In this document: piece after piece, positions 1 to 5,267 of the stretch
How the letters are laid out: the number at the start of each line of letters is the position of its first letter
How positions within the stretch are numbered: position 1 is the stretch's first letter
Assembly (NCBI GenBank): GCA_016213305.1
Contig: JACRAV010000405.1
Coordinates: 1 to 5,267 of the forward strand
Direction of reading: 5' to 3'
Length of the DNA: 5,267 bases
Origin: Candidatus Zixiibacteriota bacterium
Lineage (GTDB): Bacteria; Zixibacteria; MSB-5A5; GN15; FEB-12
Position numbers and translations under genes: made by a program
The notes under the pieces: generated by a model
What the model saw: only the letters and a program-made list of their open reading frames with translations
Databases searched by the model: none
What the model was told of the DNA's origin: nothing

Positions 1-729
1 AAACAGCCCCTGATCGGTGCCGAGATACAGATGCTTGTGATTGTACGCCAGCGCCGTCACGTTGTTGAACAGTAGTTCGTCGCGCTCAAGAAATCTCGCC
101 TGAAAAGTCGTGCCGTCCCAGCGATACAGCCCGTCGCCGTCGGTCCCGACCCAGAGCGCCTCGCCATCGGACACCATCGCGCTGACCGGCAGACTGTCGT
201 TCACTTTCACCAGTCCGATCGGCGTGCGCGAGTACAGCCCGCAATCGGTGCCGATCATCAGCGCGTCTCCGTAGCTATACAAAGCCGTTATCGGCGATGC
301 CGGTTGATCCGGGGTCGGCACCAGCTGGTCGTCAACCAGTTGATACAGTCTTTCGCCGCCGATAAATATCTGCCCGTCGTGGGAGACCAGCGCCCGGAGA
401 TGATCCGGCACCACGACCGCGCCGTTGTTTTTGTCCTTCAGATTGCGAATGATCAGCGCGCCGTCACACGCGGCATACACAATCTTGCCGACCGGCAACA
501 GCGCATTGATCGGATACGCCGCCGCGCTTGAATCGGTAATCGCCACCTTTGTGCCCACCGGCTCCATCGGCCGGGGAGGAAGTTGATGGTCGCCGACTCC
601 CACCTGCGACATCAGCTCTCGATCCGCCCGCACCGCACCTCTGTCATCCTTGCCCGAACAACCGAGCATTACCGCCGCCGTGATCATTCCGATCACCGCC
701 GCACCCGAGAACCAGACCTGCTTTTTCAT
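1..729 (-). CDS. Propeller-repeat lipoprotein, N-terminal part (3' end outside window)
   Basis: An uninterrupted reading frame starts at ATG (729-727) and runs leftward off the window, giving 243 residues with no stop. A Shine-Dalgarno-like stretch (GGAAAGGAAAAGG on the minus strand) lies just upstream. The N-terminus (MKKQVWF, then a hydrophobic run to about residue 23) ends in MLGC with Cys24, followed by SGKDDR. This looks like a lipoprotein signal, although the -3 residue is Met rather than the usual Leu. From about residue 80 there are blade-like repeats: KIVYAACDGALI (82-93), QIFIGGERLYQL (120-131), ALMIGTDCGLYS (156-167), ALWVGTDGDGLYRWDG (191-206) and HLYLGTDQGLF (233-243). The GTD-GLY pattern is typical of Reg_prop (two-component regulator propeller) repeats, spaced here about 35-40 residues. 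By inference it is an exported, membrane-anchored beta-propeller used for ligand or protein binding. It is transcribed divergently from a sensor operon. The substrate is unknown, and whether a kinase or other domain follows outside the window cannot be seen. Confidence 0.85.
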   Translation of the reverse strand, partial: MKKQVWFSGAAVIGMITAAVMLGCSGKDDRGAVRADRELMSQVGVGDHQLPPRPMEPVGTKVAITDSSAAAYPINALLPVGKIVYAACDGALIIRNLKDKNNGAVVVPDHLRALVSHDGQIFIGGERLYQLVDDQLVPTPDQPASPITALYSYGDALMIGTDCGLYSRTPIGLVKVNDSLPVSAMVSDGEALWVGTDGDGLYRWDGTTFQARFLERDELLFNNVTALAYNHKHLYLGTDQGLF

Positions 730-778
730 GACCTTTTCCTTTCCACTTAAGGGTTTGTGTTGTCTGGGCAGGGTGATA

Positions 779-793
779 TCAAGGCATGTGCCA
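779..793 (-). promoter_or_regulatory. Candidate sigma-54 (-24/-12) promoter of the propeller lipoprotein gene
   Basis: Read on the minus strand the sequence is TGGCAC-ATGCC-TTGA. This matches the sigma-54 consensus TGGCAC-N5-TTGC exactly in the -24 element and in spacing, and in three of four -12 bases. The mismatch is at the final C of the nearly invariant GC, so activity is uncertain. Transcription would start near 767, giving a leader of about 38 nt before the ATG at 729, a sensible length for the Shine-Dalgarno site present. Part of the match is a small palindrome (GGCATGTGCC on the plus strand), which could have another cause. The adjacent regulator is a sigma-54 activator, which raises the plausibility. 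Confidence 0.45.
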
Positions 794-857
794 TATTATT
801 AAGTCGTTACGATACAACGAGTTGACCTGACCGAAGCACTTCTGGCGGTTGCCAGCA

Positions 858-875
858 TGTGTCATATCAGACACG
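858..875. promoter_or_regulatory. Upstream copy of dyad operator (imperfect)
   Basis: TGTGTCA-TATC-AGACACG has the same 7-4-7 layout as the perfect dyad at 923-940, with two mismatches in the right half. The core GTGTC-N6-GACAC is perfectly symmetric. Its centre is 65 bp upstream of the second dyad's centre and about 100 bp upstream of the inferred start site of the leftward sigma-54-like promoter. The protein that binds it is not known from sequence; the operon's own response regulator is the obvious candidate. Confidence 0.55.
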
Positions 876-920
876 AAAATCTGCGTCAAACTGACATTTT
901 GTTGTAGTTCAACGTCTTAA

Positions 921-942
921 ATTGTGTCACAATTGACACAAT
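921..942. promoter_or_regulatory. Perfect 9-bp inverted repeat operator overlapping the operon promoter
   Basis: ATTGTGTCA-CAAT-TGACACAAT is a perfect 9-bp inverted repeat with a 4-nt spacer; its core is TGTGTCA-N4-TGACACA. It occupies the -35 zone and spacer of the promoter whose TATAAT lies at 949-954, which is the usual position for a repressor or an autorepressing regulator. The layout is also reminiscent of CRP/FNR-family sites (5-N6-5), but GTGTC is not the CRP half-site TGTGA. An RNA hairpin role is unlikely because the repeat lies upstream of the predicted transcription start. Confidence 0.65.
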
Positions 943-954
943 CTGGTGTATAAT
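926..954 (+). promoter_or_regulatory. Probable sigma-70-type promoter of the three-gene operon
   Basis: A perfect TATAAT -10 box sits at 949-954. With a 17-bp spacer the -35 hexamer would be GTCACA (926-931), which matches TTGACA at four of six positions. Transcription would begin near 961, leaving a leader of roughly 54 nt before the ATG at 1015. The weak -35 together with the overlapping perfect dyad suggests a regulated promoter. No GG-N10-GC sigma-54 pattern was found between about 841 and 1010 on the plus strand. Confidence 0.6.
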
Positions 955-1002
955 TCTACGAAGGCAACCGGTACCGGCTGGCGATTTGGTGGTGGCAGAA
1001 AC

Positions 1003-1010
1003 GGAAAAGG
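1003..1010 (+). promoter_or_regulatory. Ribosome binding site that fixes the first operon start at 1015
   Basis: GGAAAAGG ends 4 nt before ATG at 1015. The reading frame stays open upstream to a GTG at 946, but that codon overlaps the TATAAT box and would put 23 Gly/Arg-rich residues ahead of a standard signal peptide. The ribosome binding site and signal peptide therefore both support 1015. Confidence 0.7.
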
Positions 1011-1014
1011 CATA

Positions 1015-2226
1015 ATGAAATCGACGCGCTTGCAACTCATCACGCTCCTTATGGCGCTGTGTGTGGTTCCGTTGGCGAGTGACACTACCGATGCTCGCGA
1101 AATCCGGTGCCAGGTTCTTCAGCAGAAACTGGGACGTCTGTATTTCTCAGCGGGCAAGGAAGAGGACATCTTTCCCGGCTGTCGGTGGGTGGTGTATCGC
1201 GATTCGACGGATACGCTGAGACCACTACTCCGAGGAAAGATCGCGGAAGCGTATGATGGCGTGTCGGTGAGTGATTCGGGTTCTGGTACGGTGGATTTGC
1301 GGGGCACGGTCCGAATTCTCGCCGCCGATACCGCCTTCGATACCATCTCCGTCGGCGTCTCCATTGACCGAATCGAGGCGACATGCCTGATCCGTGACTC
1401 ATCATTGATTCGAGTCATCGATTCCCGGCTACCTCTGAAGGCAGGAAGAAACGTCGTGGAAATTGGCTATCTTCAGGGTGATTGTGATCGCGATGACCAG
1501 TCCTTGATGGCTCCTGCTCCTTTCCTGGTCGCCCTGTTGCCCGACGTGTCCCGGCCTTCCAACCGACACGGCATCCTGACAACCGCACTTCGATACAAGG
1601 TGGATACCTCGCGGCTCGGCGACATTTTCAATTTCGGCGGCTTATTTCAGCCTAGCTTCCTGGTCGGGAATTCCGAAATCGTAGGATTCGGTTCAGACGC
1701 CGCGAAAGGCAAGCAACTCCTGCAACAAGACAGGTTGAAGGGAAATGATATCATCCTCGAATGTCAGTCGCCGTCGCTCAATTTTGTCGGCCGGTTCTTT
1801 CGCGATATTCTCGCCCAAAGTGGGTACCGAACGCAAGCCGCTGTCCCCGGCGAAGTCGCCGACCTTCATTTGACTATATTACCGGTGTCAATTGATTCTC
1901 CTCAGGTGTCGCTCGGGGCAGTCCTTTCGTCTATCGCCCGCGACACGGTCGCCCGCGACAAATCCAACCAGCCGATCCGACTGGCTTCGCGGCTTCTGGA
2001 AGATGCCCTGCAGACCTCCGATTCAACTCAGCGTAGCCAGCTCTTCCAACGCGTCGACCGAATCCTGCAGGAGGATATCGGCGCGTTTCCCCTGTTCCGT
2101 CCAATAATCCACATCTGCGCCAGGGAAGAAATCCGTGGCCTTCGCCTTGACAAGGACGGCAGAATCGATCTTCGAAATGTCTATCGCGTCAAACTCCCAC
2201 CTGACACCGTCGGGAGCGCACCATGA
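1015..2226 (+). CDS. Secreted solute-binding-protein-like protein (half SBP family 5, chimeric)
   Basis: 403 residues from ATG 1015. The N-terminus MKSTRLQ plus a hydrophobic run to about Ala21 is a Sec signal peptide, with a likely cut near TDA-RE (residue 27); no lipobox is present. Residues about 28-90 (LGRLYFSAGKEEDIFPGCRW, then RGKIAEAYDGVSV) resemble small beta-barrel modules of bacterial surface proteins. From about residue 166 onward the pattern follows the second half of family 5 extracellular solute-binding proteins. APFLVALLP and TALRYKVDTSRL (189-200) fit the 'vRqAlayaiDrekl' block. ADLHLTILPVSIDSP fits the 'yDl.l..w..d.pdP' block. SDSTQRSQLFQRVDRILQED with FPLFRP (335-363) fits the C-terminal 'tDpeeRaaly...q.il.ed.p.iPLy' block. 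The usual first lobe and the typical length of about 500 residues are missing. It overlaps the kinase gene by ATGA, so a role as a periplasmic co-sensor rather than a transporter subunit is inferred; no permease or ATPase gene is nearby. The ligand is unknown. Confidence 0.75.
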   Translation: MKSTRLQLITLLMALCVVPLASDTTDAREIRCQVLQQKLGRLYFSAGKEEDIFPGCRWVVYRDSTDTLRPLLRGKIAEAYDGVSVSDSGSGTVDLRGTVRILAADTAFDTISVGVSIDRIEATCLIRDSSLIRVIDSRLPLKAGRNVVEIGYLQGDCDRDDQSLMAPAPFLVALLPDVSRPSNRHGILTTALRYKVDTSRLGDIFNFGGLFQPSFLVGNSEIVGFGSDAAKGKQLLQQDRLKGNDIILECQSPSLNFVGRFFRDILAQSGYRTQAAVPGEVADLHLTILPVSIDSPQVSLGAVLSSIARDTVARDKSNQPIRLASRLLEDALQTSDSTQRSQLFQRVDRILQEDIGAFPLFRPIIHICAREEIRGLRLDKDGRIDLRNVYRVKLPPDTVGSAP

Positions 2227-3854
2227 CCTTCACCGGCCGTATTCGCCTCTACCTCGTCCTGATCGCGCTCGTGCCGCCGCTGGTCATCCTCGGTGCGGTC
2301 TGGTATGAATCGAACGCCTACAACCGTCGCTGGCAGGAATCGGAAGCCGAACGACAGGTCGATATCTTCTCGATTCTGATTCGACAGGAACGCTCTCAGC
2401 TGTCCCAATCGCTGGCCGACGCCGCCCGGCAGGCCGACTGGCCGCAGGCGGCGCAAAATCGCCCTCGCTCCCGCCGGCCAATTCCCGAAACGATCACCGG
2501 TCGGTTTGATTTCCTCGAACTGGCCGATACCTCGGGTCTGGTCCTGTGGAGCGCAAGTCGTCCCGGTCTGATCGGTGACTCGTTGACTCTGCCGCCCGAC
2601 TGGCGTGTTTCAGATTCGGGAACCTCGGCGCAAGTCGAAATCGACCACACCGGCCGCCACCCCGCTCTCTGCGGATGGATCCCGATTGATTCCGCGCACC
2701 GTTTGTATGGCGGCACCTACCTCGATCACGGCTTTCTCACGCTCGCCGTTTCCACTGTCGATGGGTTGATTGAAATGCGGTTCGCCGACGATTCGATCTC
2801 GCCCGATCCGCTTTTGTCGCGATTGAAACCCCTGCAACTGTTCGAGCACGACGGCGCGTACACCGTCCTGCTCGTCGGCGGCCACACTGCCGGTTTCTAT
2901 CTCACCGCCGAACTCTCGCCGAGCGGGCGTCTTCCGCATTTCCTCAATCTGTATATCGCCGCGATCATCATCGGGCTTTTCGCGGTTGTCTTCGCGATGG
3001 CCCTCGGCTGGCATCTTTCGCGTCGCGCCGAACAGGAACTGGACAATCTTCTGGCCGCCACCGATCGCGTGGCGGGCGGCGATCTGGAATCGCCGGTGAT
3101 GGCCTACGATGTCGGCGAGTTTTCGCGGCTGGCCGACGGTCTCTCCGACATGATTGCCAAGCTCAAACAGTCGCAACAGCGGCTGGCCACGTCGGAGCGG
3201 CTCGCCGCCTGGCAGATCATGGGACGCAAAATCGCGCACGAAATAAAGAATCCGTTGACTCCCATCTCGATCAGCACCGATGATCTCCGCCGCTCTTACG
3301 CCGAAAACCGCCCCGACTTCGAAGCCACCCTCAAGCAGAGCGTGATCACCATCAAAACCGAAATCAGCCGCATGACCCGTTTGCTCGACCAGTTTGTTTC
3401 GTTCGCCAAGATGCCGCCGCCCCTGTTCCAGCATATCGGTCTCGAAAATGTCCGCGCCGATATTGAAATGCTGTATCGTCAGGAGATCGGCGAGGACCAC
3501 CTGCGGCTGACCGGCGACTGGCGGGCCAAACGCAAACTCGACCCGGAACAGATCAAACAGTTGATCATCAACCTGATCAAAAACAGCCGCGAGGCCCACC
3601 CCCGTTCGAACATCACCGTTGACCTGCGCGATACCGATGGAATGTTCTTCATCACGGTCGAAGACACCGGCCCGGGATTTTCACCCGAGAAATTGGCGCG
3701 GCCGTTCGAGCCGTATATGTCCACCAAAACCGACGGCTCCGGGCTTGGGCTGGTAATTTGCCAGCGGATCGCGGTCGATCATGGCGGCACGATTGAAATC
3801 TACAACCGACCCGAAGGAGGCGCGGGAGTCCGGGTGACTCTTCCGCAGAACTGA
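2223..3854 (+). CDS. NtrY-like membrane sensor histidine kinase
   Basis: 543 residues, starting at an ATG that overlaps the previous stop (ATGA), with GGGAG (2212-2216) 6 nt upstream. It has a transmembrane helix at about 9-28, a periplasmic domain at about 30-240, and a second helix at about 242-262 (YIAAIIIGLFAVVFAMAL). HAMP follows at about 263-316, with RVAGGDLESPV and EFSRLADGLSDM, and then the dimerisation and phosphoacceptor helix. The H-box is RKIAHEIKNPLTPISIS with His339. The ATPase domain shows an N-box (NLIKNSREA, Asn454), G1 (EDTGPGF, Asp481) and G2 (DGSGLGL, 504-510), ending GAGVRVTLPQN, so it should be catalytically active. The LAAW...HEIKNPLTPI H-box is the NtrY/NtrB-type that partners NtrC-family regulators. 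The periplasmic segment FDFLELADTSGLVLWSASRPGLIGDSL (split as 95-108 and 109-121) looks Cache-like, suggesting small-molecule sensing. There is no PAS domain between HAMP and the H-box, unlike classical NtrY. The cognate regulator is the next gene. Ligand unknown. Confidence 0.93.
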   Translation: MTFTGRIRLYLVLIALVPPLVILGAVWYESNAYNRRWQESEAERQVDIFSILIRQERSQLSQSLADAARQADWPQAAQNRPRSRRPIPETITGRFDFLELADTSGLVLWSASRPGLIGDSLTLPPDWRVSDSGTSAQVEIDHTGRHPALCGWIPIDSAHRLYGGTYLDHGFLTLAVSTVDGLIEMRFADDSISPDPLLSRLKPLQLFEHDGAYTVLLVGGHTAGFYLTAELSPSGRLPHFLNLYIAAIIIGLFAVVFAMALGWHLSRRAEQELDNLLAATDRVAGGDLESPVMAYDVGEFSRLADGLSDMIAKLKQSQQRLATSERLAAWQIMGRKIAHEIKNPLTPISISTDDLRRSYAENRPDFEATLKQSVITIKTEISRMTRLLDQFVSFAKMPPPLFQHIGLENVRADIEMLYRQEIGEDHLRLTGDWRAKRKLDPEQIKQLIINLIKNSREAHPRSNITVDLRDTDGMFFITVEDTGPGFSPEKLARPFEPYMSTKTDGSGLGLVICQRIAVDHGGTIEIYNRPEGGAGVRVTLPQN

Positions 3855-5170
3855 TGCCCCGCGTGCTGGTCATCGACGACGAGGATGCGATCCGCTCCTC
3901 GCTCAAGTCGGCCCTCGACAAACGCGGCCACGAAACGGTCACCGCCGCCAACGCGCGCCAGGGGCTGGAGTTCTCCACCGCCGGGTTCGACGTCATCTTT
4001 CTCGACATCATGCTCCCCGACCGGAGCGGCCTTGATATCCTGCCGGAGCTTTTGGTGCGCGCGCCCCAATCGGCGGTGGTGATGATCTCCGGCCATGCCG
4101 ATATCGATACCGCCGTCAAAGCGATCCGGCTGGGGGCCTACGATTTTATCGAAAAGCCGCTCTCACTTGACCGGGTGCTGGTGACGGTGGACAACGCCTG
4201 CACCACCACACGACTTAAGACTGAAAACGTCCGTCTCTCGCAAATCGTGTATCCGGAGATCATCGGACAATCGGCGGCGATCAGAAAAGTGAAAGACGAA
4301 GTTCTCCGGGCGGCGGGGAAGGCCTCGCGGTTTCTGATTCTCGGCGAAAACGGCACCGGCAAGGAGCTGGTGGCGCACATGATCCACCGTCACGGCAAAC
4401 ATCCCGGCAATCCATTCGTGCCGGTCAACTGCGCCGCTCTGCCGTCGGAGCTGGTTGAATCGGAACTGTTCGGGCACGCGGTCGGGGCCTTCACCGGCGC
4501 GACCAAAAGCCGCAAGGGGAAGTTTCTCGAAGCCAACGGCGGCACGATCTTTCTGGATGAAATCAGCGAGATGCCGCTCGAGGCGCAGGCCAAGATTCTC
4601 CGGGCGATCGAATCGCACGAAATCACTCCGGTTGGCGCCGATACGCCGGTCAACGTGCAGTGTACGATCGTGGCCGCCTCGAATCGCGACCTGCCGGCTC
4701 TTGCGACCGAAGGGAGATTCCGCCAGGATTTGTACTACCGGTTGAATGTAGTCACTCTCCATCTGCCCGCCCTGCGCGAACGCCGCGAAGACATCCCTCT
4801 CTTGTGCGACCATTTCCTTCGCCGTTTCGCCATCGAGACCGGGAGTTCGCCCAAGCGGATGAGCGGCGAGGCCCTGGCCTTTCTGGATCGACTGTTGTTT
4901 CCGGGCAATATCCGCGAACTGAAGAATTTGATGGAGCGCGCCAACATCTACTGTGAAAGCGCCGACATGAGCGAACCCGATATCCGCCGTTTGCTTCCGC
5001 ACGAATCCCTGGACCAGCCGGTTCCGCTCCGGGAGGCGGTCGATCAATTCGAATCCGACCTGATCAAGAAGGCGATTGACCGCGCCGGCGGGAACATGAC
5101 CGAGGCCGCCCGCCAGCTCGGTATTGAGCGCTCGCATCTGTACAAGAAGCTGAAGAAGAGCGAAGAATAG
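3854..5170 (+). CDS. NtrC-family sigma-54-dependent response regulator (REC-AAA+-Fis)
   Basis: 438 residues, the usual length for NtrC-type regulators. Its ATG shares a base with the kinase stop (TGATG). No clear Shine-Dalgarno site lies within 15 nt, so translation probably depends on ribosomes finishing the kinase gene. The receiver domain (1-115) has the acidic pair Asp8/Asp9, phosphoacceptor Asp51 (FLDIMLPD), Ser79 and Lys101 (EKP), all intact. The AAA+ domain has Walker A GENGTGKE (164-171; Asn replaces the common Ser), an intact GAFTGA sigma-54 contact loop (211-216), Walker B GGTIFLDE (229-236), sensor I ASNRDL, arginine-finger region FRQDLYYRLNV, and FPGNIRELKNLMERA. The Fis-type helix-turn-helix is at about 414-434 (NMTEAARQLGIERSHLYKKL). 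By family knowledge it is phosphorylated by the upstream kinase, oligomerises on enhancer DNA and drives sigma-54 promoters by ATP hydrolysis. Its sites may be the TGTGTCA dyads upstream of the operon. Regulon otherwise unknown. Confidence 0.95.
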   Translation: MPRVLVIDDEDAIRSSLKSALDKRGHETVTAANARQGLEFSTAGFDVIFLDIMLPDRSGLDILPELLVRAPQSAVVMISGHADIDTAVKAIRLGAYDFIEKPLSLDRVLVTVDNACTTTRLKTENVRLSQIVYPEIIGQSAAIRKVKDEVLRAAGKASRFLILGENGTGKELVAHMIHRHGKHPGNPFVPVNCAALPSELVESELFGHAVGAFTGATKSRKGKFLEANGGTIFLDEISEMPLEAQAKILRAIESHEITPVGADTPVNVQCTIVAASNRDLPALATEGRFRQDLYYRLNVVTLHLPALRERREDIPLLCDHFLRRFAIETGSSPKRMSGEALAFLDRLLFPGNIRELKNLMERANIYCESADMSEPDIRRLLPHESLDQPVPLREAVDQFESDLIKKAIDRAGGNMTEAARQLGIERSHLYKKLKKSEE

Positions 5171-5174
5171 GTCA

Positions 5175-5190
5175 CCCTCGTCTCCGAGGG
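5175..5190 (+). terminator. Candidate intrinsic terminator of the operon
   Basis: CCCTCG-TCTC-CGAGGG forms a perfect 6-bp GC-rich stem with a 4-nt loop, starting 5 nt after the regulator's stop. The downstream stretch (ACTCTTATTCTCTTT, 5196-5210) is pyrimidine-rich but not a clean T-run and begins about 5 nt after the stem, so efficiency is uncertain. Position right after the last operon gene supports the call. Confidence 0.5.
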
Positions 5191-5267
5191 CGAAAACTCT
5201 TATTCTCTTTGATAGATCGAAATCCATGGCGGTTTCGACATCTTTACACTTCGCCGAGATACGCTCG
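5191..5267. other. Non-coding tail after the operon
   Basis: No convincing gene is seen in these 77 bases. They carry an imperfect inverted repeat TCGAAA-TCC...GG-TTTCGA (5217-5238; eight base pairs with one bulged base) without a T-tract. It could be part of a downstream intergenic structure, but the region is cut by the window edge. Confidence 0.4.

Larger units (their letters stand above)
730..1014. promoter_or_regulatory. Divergent intergenic control region
   Basis: This 285-bp non-coding stretch lies between two divergently transcribed genes and is visibly more AT-rich than the flanking coding DNA. It holds a sigma-54-like promoter facing left, a TATAAT box facing right, two copies of a TGTGTCA-N4-TGACACA dyad, and short dyads at 804-820 (TCGTT/AACGA), 842-855 (CTGGC-GGTT-GCCAG) and 885-895 (GTCA-AAC-TGAC). 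A 10-bp palindrome CCGGTACCGG (968-977) falls in the probable leader of the rightward transcript. No credible small gene was found here. Confidence 0.8.

Noticed and set aside
304..531. Small plus-strand open frame of 75 codons
   Set aside because: It is antisense to the propeller lipoprotein gene, whose blade repeats are clear on the minus strand.
921..942. Interpretation of the dyad as a CRP or FNR site
   Set aside because: The 5-N6-5 geometry is similar, but the half-site GTGTC does not match TGTGA or TTGAT, so naming the regulator is not justified.
933..954. TTGACA at 933-938 as the -35 box for TATAAT at 949-954
   Set aside because: The hexamer is perfect but the spacer would be only 10 bp, too short for a sigma-70-type promoter; it is better explained as part of the dyad.
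841..1010. A sigma-54 promoter driving the rightward operon
   Set aside because: No GG-N10-GC pattern with reasonable flanking bases was found on the plus strand here.
2610..3599. Long minus-strand open frame (329 codons) opposite the kinase gene
   Set aside because: It lies wholly inside the clearly recognised kinase gene, lacks a recognisable domain, and is explained by the GC-biased codon use of the real gene.
4163..5227. Long minus-strand open frame (354 codons) opposite the response regulator
   Set aside because: It is antisense to conserved AAA+ and Fis motifs, with composition typical of a mirror frame and no recognisable domain.
5217..5238. Imperfect inverted repeat as a second terminator
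   Set aside because: The stem has a bulge and no T-run follows; the hairpin at 5175-5190 is a better candidate.

Overview
The window is about 5.3 kb of moderately GC-rich bacterial DNA. It holds a divergent regulatory locus: one gene running left and off the edge, a 285-bp control region, and a tightly packed three-gene operon running right. The lipoprotein-type signal, periplasmic proteins and sigma-54 regulator suggest a Gram-negative-type (diderm) bacterium. The style of the genes (propeller lipoprotein, NtrY-like kinase, NtrC-like regulator) would fit a deltaproteobacterial or FCB-type lineage such as Zixibacteria, but that placement is a guess. No rRNA, tRNA, CRISPR array or mobile element was seen.

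Left (1-729, minus strand): the first 243 residues of a probable lipoprotein with repeated beta-propeller blades of the two-component-regulator-propeller type. The gene is cut by the window edge.

Control region (730-1014): facing the lipoprotein gene there is a good match to a sigma-54 promoter (-24 element exact, -12 element with one key mismatch). Facing the operon there is a perfect TATAAT -10 box. Two copies of an 18-bp dyad, TGTGTCA-N4-TGACACA, lie between them. One copy is perfect and overlaps the operon promoter; the other is degenerate and sits 65 bp further upstream. Additional short dyads are present.

Right (1015-5170, plus strand): (i) a secreted protein whose C-terminal half resembles the second half of family 5 (peptide/nickel type) solute-binding proteins, joined to an unrelated N-terminal domain; (ii) an NtrY-like membrane histidine kinase with a Cache-like periplasmic domain; (iii) an NtrC-family response regulator with an intact GAFTGA loop and Fis-type DNA-binding domain. 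The junctions are ATGA and TGATG overlaps, so the three proteins are probably made together.

Working model (inference): the solute-binding-like protein and the kinase periplasmic domain sense something outside the inner membrane. The kinase phosphorylates the regulator, which binds the TGTGTCA dyads. From there it could activate the divergent sigma-54 promoter at enhancer distance (about -100 and -165) and repress its own operon by covering the promoter. A small hairpin at 5175-5190 probably ends the operon.
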